Shown: piece after piece, positions 15,067 to 23,594 of the stretch
Numbering within the stretch: the stretch's first letter is position 1
Layout of the letters: every line of letters starts with the position of its first letter
NCBI GenBank assembly: GCA_947489925.1
Contig: CANLFK010000002.1
Span: 1 to 33,175 of the forward strand
DNA: 33,175 nt
Direction of reading: 5' to 3'
DNA from: Candidatus Caenarcanales bacterium
GTDB lineage: Bacteria > Cyanobacteriota > Vampirovibrionia > Caenarcaniphilales > Caenarcanaceae
Notes under the pieces: generated by a model
Told to the model about the DNA's origin: nothing
What the model saw: only the letters and a program-made list of their open reading frames with translations
Database searches by the model: none
Made by a program: the position numbers and the translations under genes

Positions 15067-15890
15067 ATTGAAAGTCTAATCGTTGAATTAGGTTGTAAGC
15101 TTGGAGACCAATTTATATTTGGATTATTATTGTTTAAGTTTGAATAATCATGTGAATGGTTGTAATTATGACTGGAATTGTTAGTATTATAATTGCTTGA
15201 AGTTGTGTCTGGGGGTAAATTAATTATGATTGAGCCATCACTTGCTTGATAAACGCTAATATTATTGGTTGAATTTGCATTAGTATAATTATAATCTCCA
15301 GCTGAAGTTAAGCCACCATTACCAGAATAATTTGAATGATGATAACTTGAATTTGGATTAGTATAATTACAATCCCCTGACGAAGTTAAGCCGCCATTAG
15401 TAGCACAATTACTTGAATAATTATTATAGTCAAAATAAGGACTAGATTGATTTTGTAAACCATTAGAGCTTAAACTGCCAGTAGTTTTTAGAGTATCAAA
15501 AATATTTTTAGCTAAAGAAGATAAATTTTCATTTGATTGAGGAGTATCAGTTTTATTCGAGGCAGTCTTGGATAAAGTATCAGCTATGGCTAAAAGAGCA
15601 TTCCATAATTTTTGTTCTTTAGTTTCAGTAACTTGATTATTTGTGTAATTAGCATTTGTGTAATTATTGTAATTTGGTTGTTGATGGGAATGATTCCAAC
15701 TATCATAATTAGTATTTGCAGGATTAACGCTGTTTTGGCGATAAGAATTTGAACTTGGTAAAATAATAATAGACTGTGCTTGTTGTCCATCAATTGTTGA
15801 TGATGATCTATTATTTGCTGAATTTAGTTGAATACTACCGCTCAGACTTGCATTACCATTTAAACTTACACCACCGCTAATAACTGCCAT
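15063..15890 (-). CDS. Asn/Ser/Tyr-rich low-complexity protein with internal repeats
   Basis: A 275-residue protein, strongly enriched in Asn, Ser, Thr and Tyr. It begins MAVISGGVSLNGNASLSGSI. A short helical island in the middle (KLWNALLAIADTLSK, then LSSLAKNIFDTLKTTG) is the only part that looks folded. Two imperfect copies of GGLTS(S/A)GD(C/Y)NYTN(P/A)NS lie at about residues 165-205, each about 33 residues apart. The C-terminus is again Asn/Ser-rich. There is no signal peptide or membrane segment. It could be a disordered, phase-separating or surface-associated protein; no family was recognised. The gene is oriented away from typA and convergent with the 78-residue gene. Confidence 0.65.
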   Translation of the reverse strand: MAVISGGVSLNGNASLSGSIQLNSANNRSSSTIDGQQAQSIIILPSSNSYRQNSVNPANTNYDSWNHSHQQPNYNNYTNANYTNNQVTETKEQKLWNALLAIADTLSKTASNKTDTPQSNENLSSLAKNIFDTLKTTGSLSSNGLQNQSSPYFDYNNYSSNCATNGGLTSSGDCNYTNPNSSYHHSNYSGNGGLTSAGDYNYTNANSTNNISVYQASDGSIIINLPPDTTSSNYNTNNSSHNYNHSHDYSNLNNNNPNINWSPSLQPNSTIRLSI

Positions 15891-16093
15891 ATTAATCTTT
15901 TAACCTCTAACTTTAAGAAAGTTCCTTTGTTTGGAGAATAAGAATATTAAATTAAGCTCTCATTACTATTGACTCGGGGTTTTACCTTGATTTGTAAGCA
16001 CAAAACTTTAAAGACCTTAATAATAAAAAAATAAATATTTATAACTGAATGAGTTAAAATACAATAAGTTTTTTTAATCACTTTTATTTATTT

Positions 16094-17875
16094 ATGAATC
16101 ATTTAATAAGAAATATTGCTATTGTAGCCCATGTAGACCATGGAAAGACAACTTTAGTTGATAGTATATTCAAACAAAGCGGAATTTATCGTTCTAACCA
16201 AGAAGTTGAAGAAAGAGCCATGGACTCAAATCCTCTGGAAAAAGAAAGAGGAATTACTATTCTGGCAAAAAATACCGCTATTCCATATAAAGAATATAAA
16301 ATCAATATTTTGGACACACCTGGCCACGCTGACTTTTCGGGTGAAGTTGAAAGAGTTTTAAATATGGTTGATGGTGTTTTATTAGTTGTAGACTCGGTTG
16401 AAGGACCAATGCCACAAACTCGCTTTGTTTTGCGTAAAGCTTTAGAAAGAGGCTTAAAAGTAATTGTGGTTGTAAACAAAATAGACAGACCAGCCGCTGA
16501 TCCAGATAAAGTTATTGATAAAACCTTAGACTTATTTATTGAATTAGGTGCTAATGATGAACAATTAGAATTTCCAGTCGTTTACGCAAGCGGTTTGGCT
16601 GGCAGAGCTGGACATACTCAAGACACAGTTGGAGAAACAATTTATCCTTTGCTTGATACAGTTTTAAAAGAAGTTTCAGCACCTTCTGGCTCGGTTGATG
16701 AACCTTTACAAATACAAGTTGCAACTTTAGATTATAGTGATTATTTGGGACGAATTATTATTGGCCGCATAAGTAATGGCAAAGTAAAAGTTGGACAAAG
16801 TATTGGCTTAAGTAGCGGCGAAAGCAAAATGGTACAAACCAGAATTACCAAATTATTTACCTTTGAAGGCTTAAAACGCATTGAAGTTGAAGAATGTTTT
16901 GCTGGCGATATTGTAGCTTTGGCTGGTTTAGAAGACGCTCAGATTGGCGATACAATTGTTGATTTAAATAATCCTAAACCTTTGCCACCTATTAATGTTG
17001 AAGAGCCGACTTTGCAAATGACTTTCTCGGTTAATTCCAGTCCATTTGCAGGACAAGAAGGTAAATTTGTTACTTCCCGTCAATTAAGAGACCGCTTATT
17101 AAAAGAGATTAAAACAAATGTTAGCTTAAGAGTCGAAGAAATGAATTCAACTGATTCTTTCTTGGTGAGCGGTCGTGGTGAATTACATTTAAGTATTTTA
17201 ATTGAAACCATGAGAAGAGAAGGCTATGAATTTGAAGTCAGTAAGCCTAAAGTTTTATTAAAAGAAATTGACCATAAAACACATGAACCATTTGAGCAAT
17301 TAGTAACAGATGTGCCAGATGCCATGAATGGAGCTTGTATAGAAGCTTTAGGTAGACGAAGAGCAGAAATGCAAACTATGCACTCTTTTCAGGGACGCAC
17401 TACCACTGAATTTAGAATTCCATCACGAGGTTTATTAGGCTTTAGAAGTACTTTTGTCCGTTTAACCAAAGGGCAGGGCATAATGTCTAGTGCTTTCCTC
17501 GAATATGCTCCCCAGGTAGGAGAAGTTGGCAATATTAGAAATGGAGCTTTAATTTCGCATGAAGATGGAGTTGCCACTGAATATGCTTTAAAAGCCCTTG
17601 AAGACCGTGGAGTTTACTTTTTAGCACCCGGTACTAAGGTCTATAGGGGAATGTTGGTTGGTGAGAATAATAGACCTCAAGACTTGGTAATTAATGTTTG
17701 CAAAGCCAAAAAACTAACTAATATGCGTAGTGCGGGAGCTGATGTTTTAGAAAGTTTAGCTACTCCAATTCAATTGACTTTGGAATTTGCACTTGACTAT
17801 ATTGCTTTGGATGAACTTTTGGAAGTAACGCCCGAAAATATTAGAATTCGCAAAATCGATTTGAATGTAAAATAA
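16094..17875 (+). CDS. typA: Ribosome-associated translational GTPase TypA/BipA
   Basis: TypA is an EF-G-like GTPase that binds 70S ribosomes and helps 50S assembly and stress adaptation. The 593-residue protein has G1 AHVDHGKT at residues 12-19, switch I ERGITI at 51-56, G3 DTPGHAD at 74-80 and G4 NKID at 128-131. Domain II (GRISNGKVKVGQ), domains III and V, and the TypA-specific C-terminal domain follow; the last shows FRIPSRGLLGFRSTF and NVCKAKKLTNMRSAG. Length is usual. It stands alone between a divergent low-complexity gene and dnaB, which follows after 94 bp. No ribosome-binding site is visible; the ATG is fixed by the family N-terminus. Confidence 0.97.
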   Translation: MNHLIRNIAIVAHVDHGKTTLVDSIFKQSGIYRSNQEVEERAMDSNPLEKERGITILAKNTAIPYKEYKINILDTPGHADFSGEVERVLNMVDGVLLVVDSVEGPMPQTRFVLRKALERGLKVIVVVNKIDRPAADPDKVIDKTLDLFIELGANDEQLEFPVVYASGLAGRAGHTQDTVGETIYPLLDTVLKEVSAPSGSVDEPLQIQVATLDYSDYLGRIIIGRISNGKVKVGQSIGLSSGESKMVQTRITKLFTFEGLKRIEVEECFAGDIVALAGLEDAQIGDTIVDLNNPKPLPPINVEEPTLQMTFSVNSSPFAGQEGKFVTSRQLRDRLLKEIKTNVSLRVEEMNSTDSFLVSGRGELHLSILIETMRREGYEFEVSKPKVLLKEIDHKTHEPFEQLVTDVPDAMNGACIEALGRRRAEMQTMHSFQGRTTTEFRIPSRGLLGFRSTFVRLTKGQGIMSSAFLEYAPQVGEVGNIRNGALISHEDGVATEYALKALEDRGVYFLAPGTKVYRGMLVGENNRPQDLVINVCKAKKLTNMRSAGADVLESLATPIQLTLEFALDYIALDELLEVTPENIRIRKIDLNVK

Positions 17876-17969
17876 TATTTAAGAGATAAGCCTTATAATT
17901 CAAAAGCTGTTCAGGGGAAGAAACTGTCAGTTTTAATTTTAAGTCTTTTCTTTTTTTATCCAAATAATT

Positions 17970-20339
17970 ATGGCCCTCTCTAATACTGCTCAAAATATTA
18001 TGATTCCTCAGTCAATTGAAGCTGAGCAAGCTGTTTTGGGTTGTATTATGACAAATAATGAAATCTTTGGTGAAATATTAGAAGTATTTAGCGAAAATTA
18101 TCGTATTTTTTATGATTTAACTCATCAGAAAATTTTTGAAGTATTTGTAACTTTAAATCGTGAAAAAAAGCCAATTGACATTATTACCGTTATTGACAGA
18201 TTAACAATTAATGGACAATTAGATGAAGTTGGCGGACATGAATATTTAGTTAATTTGGCAGAAAGTGCTTCAATTGGTGGAAATGCAATTTATTATGCTC
18301 AAATTATCCAAGAAAAATTTACGCTTAGGCAATTAATCAAGGCTGGCAATAAAATCATTGAGAATTCTTTTAAATCAAATAATGTTGATGAAGTTTTAGA
18401 TGAAGCTCAACAAAGTATTTTTGCGATTGGAGCTAAGCGGTCAAATAATAGCTTAATGCGTATCGATGAAATTACTACGCCAGTTTGGAAGCAAATAGAA
18501 GAGAGATATGAAAATCAGGGTTCATTACTGGGTACTTCTTCTGGATTTATTGATTTGGATAATATGACGGCTGGATTACAAAAATCAGATTTGGTTATTG
18601 TTGCTGCTAGGCCATCTATGGGGAAATGCTTAGGAAAAGGAACAAAAGTTTTAATGTTTGATGGTTCTCTCAAAAAAGTTGAAGACATTAAAGAAGGTGA
18701 TACCTTAATGGGTGATGATTCCCTGCCAAGAAAAGTTTCCTCAATAGCTTCTGGTATAGAAAAAATGTATTGGGTTAAACAAAACAAAGCCATTGATTAT
18801 AGAGTAAATGAAAGCCATATTTTATCCCTGAAGCGTAGTAGAAATGAGGGTAAATTTAAAAAAGGTGAAGTTTTAAATATTTCGATTAAAGATTATTTAG
18901 CAAAATCTGATAAATTCAAGACAAATTACAAAGGATATAAAGTAGCCGTAGAGTTTGCCGAAAAAGAATTGGCGCTTCAACCTTATTTTTTAGGTCTATG
19001 GTTAGGAGATGGTCATTCATATAGTTCAAGAATTACGACTATTGATAATGAAGTTATTGAATATTTGAGTGAATATGCAGAGAGCTTGAAATTAAAACTT
19101 GTTAAATATAGTCAGATTAATCGAACACCAGACTATGGTATTACAAAAGGCGGCATAAAAAAAACTAAAACAGACAATAATATACAAGCTGAGCTAAGAA
19201 AGCTGAATTTACTTAGAAATAAACATATTCCAAATAATTATTTAATAAACTCAACTCAAAATCGCTTAAATTTATTGGCTGGTTTATTGGATAGCGACGG
19301 TTATTATGATAAAAATTTTAATTGCTATGAAATCGTTCAGAAAAATTTACAACTCGCAAATCAAATTAAATTTCTTTGTGATTCTTTAGGATTTAAAGTT
19401 TCATTAAAAAAGAAAAATGCAACTATAAAATCAATTGGTTTTAAAACTGAGGTTTATCGTATAAGGATTTTTGGTGATTTAGATAAAATACCTGTTCTGA
19501 TTCAACGCAAAAAAGCTCGCCCTTTACAATCAAAAGCCGACTGGAGAGTTACTGGAATTCAAGTTGAATATGATAAAGAAGATGAATATTATGGATTTAC
19601 AATAGACGGAAATCATTTGTTTTTGCTAGAGGACATGACTGTTACCCACAATACCGCATTTTGTTTGAATATTGCTGAATATGTTGGTGTGGTGGAAAAG
19701 TGTCCAGTAGCGGTTTTTAGCTTAGAAATGTCTAAAACACAACTTGTAAACCGTATGATTTGTAGCATTAGTGGAGTTGATTCACAAAGAATAAGAACTG
19801 GTAATTTACGAAATGAAGATTGGGATCGAATTAGCCATGCAATTGGTGTTTTGTCGGGAGCACAAATTTATATTGATGATACAGCCGCTTTAACGGTCAT
19901 GGATATTAGAACTAAAGCTCGTAAACTTAAAACCGAAAAAAAAGACTTAGGTTTAATTGTGATTGATTATTTACAACTTATGTCTGGGTCTGGCAAAGAA
20001 AACCGTACTCAAGAGATTTCTGAGATTTCAAGAGGTTTAAAAAGTTTAGCTCGTGAATTGAATGTACCAATTATTGCTCTTAGCCAGTTATCTCGTGGTG
20101 TAGAAGCCAGAACTGATAAAAGACCAATGCTTTCAGATTTAAGAGAATCGGGTGCTATTGAACAAGATGCTGATATGGTGGTGTTTTTGTATCGACATGA
20201 ATATTATGAGCCAAATGACACTTCCCGAAGCGGAGAATGTGAAGTTATTATTGCCAAACAAAGAAATGGCCCAGTTGGAACGGTTAAATTAAGCTTTCAT
20301 GGAGCGACAACTCGTTTTAATAATTATGCAAAGGAATAA
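17970..20339 (+). CDS. dnaB: Replicative DNA helicase DnaB, intein-containing
   Basis: The mature helicase (about 447 residues after removing the insert) is a hexameric 5'-3' helicase that unwinds the replication fork. The N-terminal domain (PQSIEAEQAVLGCIMTNNEI) and the RecA-like domain are both present. The Walker A motif reads ARPSMGK, is broken by a 342-residue intein (residues 220-561), and resumes with TAFCLNIAE. Further motifs are FSLEMSK, IVIDYLQLMSG, ALSQLSRGVE and LSDLRESGAIEQDADMVVFL. Because the insert splits the nucleotide-binding loop, the helicase cannot work until the intein is spliced out. It is transcribed away from typA and converges on the ABC transporter gene with a 5-bp gap. 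Confidence 0.97.
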   Translation: MALSNTAQNIMIPQSIEAEQAVLGCIMTNNEIFGEILEVFSENYRIFYDLTHQKIFEVFVTLNREKKPIDIITVIDRLTINGQLDEVGGHEYLVNLAESASIGGNAIYYAQIIQEKFTLRQLIKAGNKIIENSFKSNNVDEVLDEAQQSIFAIGAKRSNNSLMRIDEITTPVWKQIEERYENQGSLLGTSSGFIDLDNMTAGLQKSDLVIVAARPSMGKCLGKGTKVLMFDGSLKKVEDIKEGDTLMGDDSLPRKVSSIASGIEKMYWVKQNKAIDYRVNESHILSLKRSRNEGKFKKGEVLNISIKDYLAKSDKFKTNYKGYKVAVEFAEKELALQPYFLGLWLGDGHSYSSRITTIDNEVIEYLSEYAESLKLKLVKYSQINRTPDYGITKGGIKKTKTDNNIQAELRKLNLLRNKHIPNNYLINSTQNRLNLLAGLLDSDGYYDKNFNCYEIVQKNLQLANQIKFLCDSLGFKVSLKKKNATIKSIGFKTEVYRIRIFGDLDKIPVLIQRKKARPLQSKADWRVTGIQVEYDKEDEYYGFTIDGNHLFLLEDMTVTHNTAFCLNIAEYVGVVEKCPVAVFSLEMSKTQLVNRMICSISGVDSQRIRTGNLRNEDWDRISHAIGVLSGAQIYIDDTAALTVMDIRTKARKLKTEKKDLGLIVIDYLQLMSGSGKENRTQEISEISRGLKSLARELNVPIIALSQLSRGVEARTDKRPMLSDLRESGAIEQDADMVVFLYRHEYYEPNDTSRSGECEVIIAKQRNGPVGTVKLSFHGATTRFNNYAKE
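18627..19652 (+). mobile_element. DnaB intein with LAGLIDADG homing endonuclease domain
   Basis: The in-frame insert starts with Cys 220 of the precursor (CLGKGTKVLMFDGSLKKVED, block A). It has a block B-like NESHILSL, and ends with YYGFTIDGNHLFLL (block F) and TVTHN (block G) before extein Thr 562. The first Cys, the penultimate His, the terminal Asn and a +1 hydroxyl residue are all in place, so splicing should work. Between the splicing blocks lie two LAGLIDADG-type motifs, FLGLWLGDGH and LLAGLLDSDG, each with an acidic residue. This indicates a homing endonuclease that may still be active. It sits between Lys and Thr of the Walker A GKT, a known class of DnaB intein insertion site. Confidence 0.95.
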
Positions 20340-20344
20340 ATATT

Positions 20345-22078
20345 TTAAGCATTTACCGTTAATTGTTTCTTCCAGAGCTTTTGATAAATTTCACTATTTT
20401 TCAATAAATAATCACTATTTCCAGACTCAATACAAGCTCCTTTTTCAATAATATAAATTTGTTCAGCTTGTCTTAAAGACGAAATACGATGAGTAATTAA
20501 AATTAAAGTTTGTTTTTGTTCTTTTAAATATTCTTGTAATTCATTTAAGATTTTTAAGCCAATTTCATTATCTACGCTCGACAAGGCATCATCCAAAATT
20601 AAAATGCGTGGTTTTTTGATAATTGCTCTAGCTAATGCAATTCTTTGAGCTTGCCCACCCGATAAAGAAACTCCTTTTTCACCGACTAAAGTATTGTAAG
20701 CTTCTGGCATTTTACTAATTTCTGTGTGTATTTGAGCAATCTCAGAGGCTTTTATCATTTCCTCCTCTGAAGCTCCAGAGCCTAATAAAATATTGTCTTT
20801 AATGCTTTTATTAAATAAAAATGTTTCTTGCGGTATTAAAGCAACTGATTGTCTTAGAGAGCTTAAAGAATAATTATTTATATCTTGTTCATCAATAAAA
20901 ATCGAATTTGGTTTTATATCAATTAATCGCATTAAAGCATTAGCCAAAGTACTTTTTCCAGAGCCAATTAAACCGACAATACCAACAAATTTTCCACCTT
21001 TAATTTCGATATTTAAATTATTTAAGGCTTTTTGTTCAGTGTCTGGGAATTGAAAGTCTAAATTTTGAATTTTAATATTAGCTTCTTTTACTACGATTAA
21101 AGCCGGGTTAGCAGAATTATCAATAATATGTGCTTTTTCATCAAAGACTTCTTTTATTCTTTGTACGCTAACAGCCCCTCTCTGAAAAATGGTAATTAAC
21201 CAGCCCATAATAGCGGTGGGGAATAAAAGCCTTTCTAGGTAAATTAAAAAAGCCGCAATTGTGCCAGCTGACAAAAGCCCTTTGCTGACATAAAAAAGCA
21301 ATATAAAAAAACTAATACCTCGAGCAAGTTCCATAATTGGCCAAATAATACCTCTCCAGCGGGCTAATTCGGTTGAAGTATTTAAATATTTATTATTAAC
21401 TTTTTCAAATCTTTCAATTTCTCGGGTTTCTTGGCTATAAGATTTAATTACTTGTATGCCATTTAAATCTTCTTCGATGAATGAGCTTAATGAGCCTAAT
21501 TGTTCTTGAGCTTCAATTTGTTTGGTTTTGAGTTGTAGGCTTAAATGCCTGACTAACATAAATATGGGTAAATAACCTAGCAAAATATAAAAAGTTAGTG
21601 ATGCATTGAGCTTAAACATAATCGGTAAAGTCAAAAGATAAACCCAGACAATATTGACAATATTTAATAAACCAAAACCCATCATTTGCCTAATAGCTAA
21701 AATATCATTGGTCGCACGGGAAATTAAATCGCCAATTCTTTGTGTACTAAAATAAGCTAAATCAAGCTTTAATAAATGTTCATAAAAGTTTTGTTTCTGC
21801 TCTGATTCAACACGCCGACCAATACCAAATAATACAATTCGTGATGCTGTGCGAATACCAGCCATTAAGAGAGCTAAAATTATAACCAAACTTAAATTAA
21901 ATAAAATATTTTGATCTATTTTTAAATTATTTTTGACTAAATTATCAATTAAAGACTTGATCAGTAAAGGTATATAAACGCCTAGTCCATTTGTGGCGAT
22001 TAGCAAAAAAGTACCCAAAGAAATTTCTTTTGCGTAAAGCTTAACCTGATTAAAAAAGAATTGAACTGAAATAGACAT
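20345..22078 (-). CDS. ABC exporter, fused permease and ATPase (MsbA/MdlB type)
   Basis: A 577-residue half-transporter that should act as a homodimer in the inner membrane. Six hydrophobic segments occupy about residues 18-310. The ATPase domain has Walker A GLIGSGKS at 369-376, Q-loop IPQETFLF, signature LSGGQ at 472-476, Walker B ILILDD at 492-497, D-loop SSVD, and switch His in ITHR at about 530. All catalytic residues are present. The substrate is unknown; lipid or drug export is typical of this class. The start codon region (11 codons) is repeated 402 bp upstream on the far side of an inserted hicB gene, so the native promoter has probably been separated from the gene. Confidence 0.93.
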   Translation of the reverse strand: MSISVQFFFNQVKLYAKEISLGTFLLIATNGLGVYIPLLIKSLIDNLVKNNLKIDQNILFNLSLVIILALLMAGIRTASRIVLFGIGRRVESEQKQNFYEHLLKLDLAYFSTQRIGDLISRATNDILAIRQMMGFGLLNIVNIVWVYLLTLPIMFKLNASLTFYILLGYLPIFMLVRHLSLQLKTKQIEAQEQLGSLSSFIEEDLNGIQVIKSYSQETREIERFEKVNNKYLNTSTELARWRGIIWPIMELARGISFFILLFYVSKGLLSAGTIAAFLIYLERLLFPTAIMGWLITIFQRGAVSVQRIKEVFDEKAHIIDNSANPALIVVKEANIKIQNLDFQFPDTEQKALNNLNIEIKGGKFVGIVGLIGSGKSTLANALMRLIDIKPNSIFIDEQDINNYSLSSLRQSVALIPQETFLFNKSIKDNILLGSGASEEEMIKASEIAQIHTEISKMPEAYNTLVGEKGVSLSGGQAQRIALARAIIKKPRILILDDALSSVDNEIGLKILNELQEYLKEQKQTLILITHRISSLRQAEQIYIIEKGACIESGNSDYLLKNSEIYQKLWKKQLTVNA

Positions 22079-22083
22079 TTTTT
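22045..22083. repeat. 39-bp direct repeat, copy A (ABC transporter start)
   Basis: This copy carries the first eleven codons of the ABC exporter (MSISVQFFFNQ) and six bases of leader. It matches copy B at 22447-22485 at 38 of 39 positions (T22067 versus C22469). The two copies flank a 363-bp segment that holds only the hicB-like gene, which suggests insertion or tandem duplication at this point. Confidence 0.9.
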
Positions 22084-22099
22084 ATTGAATTAATTGTTA

Positions 22100-22432
22100 T
22101 TAAATTAGTTGTTTTGCTCTAGTTTTTGCACACTCAGCAATAAATTTATTTAAACTTGTGCCAGCTTTTTTTGCTGCTAAAGAAATAATTATATGATCTT
22201 GTGGTTCAATTCTTAAAGTTATATTTCCAGAGTATGGCTTTTCAGGTTTAAGCCCGAGCTTTTCGCAAAAATTAAGATAATCATTTACTGCTTCTTGAAA
22301 ACCTTTTCTCAATGAATTAACGGAATCACCTTCAAAACTAATCAGAGATTTAATCCCAGCAATTTTTCCATAAAATAAATTATCTTCGTCTGAATAGTCT
22401 AATTCAGCATAAAAATTTTTATATTTCATCAT
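22100..22432 (-). CDS. HicB-like antitoxin with ribbon-helix-helix C-terminus, no HicA partner
   Basis: A 110-residue protein. The N-terminal half (YAELDYSDEDNLFYGKIAGI, then SFEGDSVNSLRKGFQEAVND, YLNFCEKLG) is the HicB fold. The C-terminal half (ITLRIEPQDHIIISLAAKKA, GTSLNKFIAECAK) is a ribbon-helix-helix DNA-binding module, as in HicB antitoxins. HicA, the small double-stranded RNA-binding-domain toxin normally next to HicB, is absent: only 363 bp separate the flanking repeats. It starts with tandem ATG ATG, 9 bases after the stop of a 12-residue leader peptide derived from the duplicated ABC transporter start. It may autoregulate. Orphan HicB proteins are common; whether this one is active is unknown. 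Confidence 0.85.
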   Translation of the reverse strand: MMKYKNFYAELDYSDEDNLFYGKIAGIKSLISFEGDSVNSLRKGFQEAVNDYLNFCEKLGLKPEKPYSGNITLRIEPQDHIIISLAAKKAGTSLNKFIAECAKTRAKQLI

Positions 22433-22446
22433 ATTTATATCTTAGT

Positions 22447-22485
22447 CCTGATTAAAAAAGAATTGAACCGAAATAGACATTTTTT
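22447..22485. repeat. 39-bp direct repeat, copy B (upstream of hicB)
   Basis: Near-identical duplicate of the ABC exporter start. On the minus strand it reads ATG and eleven exporter codons, then GAC TAA, so it would make a 12-residue peptide MSISVQFFFNQD (22480 down to 22442) just upstream of hicB. A TATAAT on the minus strand lies beyond it, so this copy probably keeps the original promoter and translation start. Confidence 0.9.
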
Positions 22486-22493
22486 GTAATTTT

Positions 22494-22499
22494 ATTATA
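22494..22499 (-). promoter_or_regulatory. Candidate -10 box for the hicB-ABC exporter unit
   Basis: On the minus strand this is a perfect TATAAT, 13 bases before the leader-peptide ATG in repeat copy B. No good -35 hexamer is seen at 16-18 bp. In AT-rich DNA such hexamers arise by chance, so this is tentative. Confidence 0.3.
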
Positions 22500-22591
22500 A
22501 TAAAGAACTTTTACTCATAATGAAAGCACGGCAAATTACTGATAAACAATGTTAAGATCTGAAAAAATTTTGTTTAAAAAGGTAATCTTCT

Positions 22592-23506
22592 GTGAGCTTA
22601 TATCCAAATGTTTATTTTGAAGGAAAATTTGTAAGTGCCGAAAAAGCCAAAATTAGTGTTTCAACGCATGCTTTTTTGTATGGAACTTCAGTCTTTGAAG
22701 GAATTAGAGCTTACTGGAATGAAAAAGAAGGCAAATCTTATATTTTTCGCCCTTTAGAGCATTATCAAAGATTAAAACAAAGTGCCAAAATCCTAAGAAT
22801 TGAAATTAAGCAATCACCTGAACAATTAGTCGAATTAACAAAAGAATTAATTAATTTAAATAAACCAAAAGAAGATGCTTATATCAGACCAATTGCTTAT
22901 AAAGCTGATTTACGAATTGGGCCAGCTCTTTTAAATAATAAAGATGAATTTTGTCTTTTTGCTCTTCCAATGGGTGATTATATTGATACAACTAAAGGTA
23001 TTTCGGTAACGGTATCCAGCTGGCGAAGAGTAGAAGATAATGCTATACCAGCCAGAGCCAAAATTGCTGGTAGTTATGTGAATACGGCTTTGGCTAAAAC
23101 CGATGCACTTTTAAGTAATTTTGCTGATGCTATTGTTTTGGACGAAAGAGGTCATGTAGCGGAAGGAAGTGCCATGAATTTAATTTTAGTGCGGAATGGC
23201 AAATTAATTACTAGCCCTGTAACCGATAATATACTCGAAGGAATTACCAGAAGTACAATTATTCAATTAGCCAAAGACGAATTAGGACTTGAAACCGAAG
23301 AAAGAACGATTGACCGCACCGAATTATATATTGCTGATGAAATGTTTTTCTGTGGAACTGGAGCACAAATTAGCCCAATTACTTCGGTGGATTATTATAA
23401 AATTGGAGATGGTGAAGTTGGAGCAATTACCACTAAATTAAAAGATTTGTATTTTGCTTTGGTGCATAATCAATTGCCTAAATATTCAAACTGGTGTATT
23501 TCTTAA
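22592..23506 (+). CDS. ilvE: Branched-chain amino acid aminotransferase
   Basis: Class IV PLP aminotransferase that interconverts Val, Leu and Ile with their 2-oxo acids, using glutamate. The 304-residue protein begins NVYFEGKFVSAEKAKISV and continues GTSVFEGIRAYW, YIRPIAYK, ARAKIAGSYVNTALAK (PLP-binding Lys at about 157), LDERGHVAEGSAMNLILV, ILEGITRSTIIQLA and FFCGTGAQISPI. All are family signatures. The start is GTG at 22592, preceded by AAAAAGG about 10 bases upstream, a weak ribosome-binding site. It lies 89 bp ahead of glnA on the same strand, so the glutamate-using enzyme sits beside glutamine synthetase. Confidence 0.95.
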   Translation: MSLYPNVYFEGKFVSAEKAKISVSTHAFLYGTSVFEGIRAYWNEKEGKSYIFRPLEHYQRLKQSAKILRIEIKQSPEQLVELTKELINLNKPKEDAYIRPIAYKADLRIGPALLNNKDEFCLFALPMGDYIDTTKGISVTVSSWRRVEDNAIPARAKIAGSYVNTALAKTDALLSNFADAIVLDERGHVAEGSAMNLILVRNGKLITSPVTDNILEGITRSTIIQLAKDELGLETEERTIDRTELYIADEMFFCGTGAQISPITSVDYYKIGDGEVGAITTKLKDLYFALVHNQLPKYSNWCIS

Positions 23507-23547
23507 ATTATTTAGCTTAAGAATAAAAATTAATTTCAATTTCGTTT

Positions 23548-23553
23548 TATAAT
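23548..23553 (+). promoter_or_regulatory. Candidate -10 box for glnA
   Basis: A perfect TATAAT 41 bases before the glnA start, in the 88-bp gap after ilvE. No convincing -35 element is visible at the right distance. If real, glnA has its own promoter in addition to read-through from ilvE. Confidence 0.35.
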
Positions 23554-23594
23554 CAAAAAATGTTTTCCAAATTAAATAATTATAAAGATTAATT

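Noticed and set aside
16158..16361. Plus-strand 67-codon frame within typA
   Set aside because: Overlaps the GTPase domain of typA in another frame; the typA reading is conserved.
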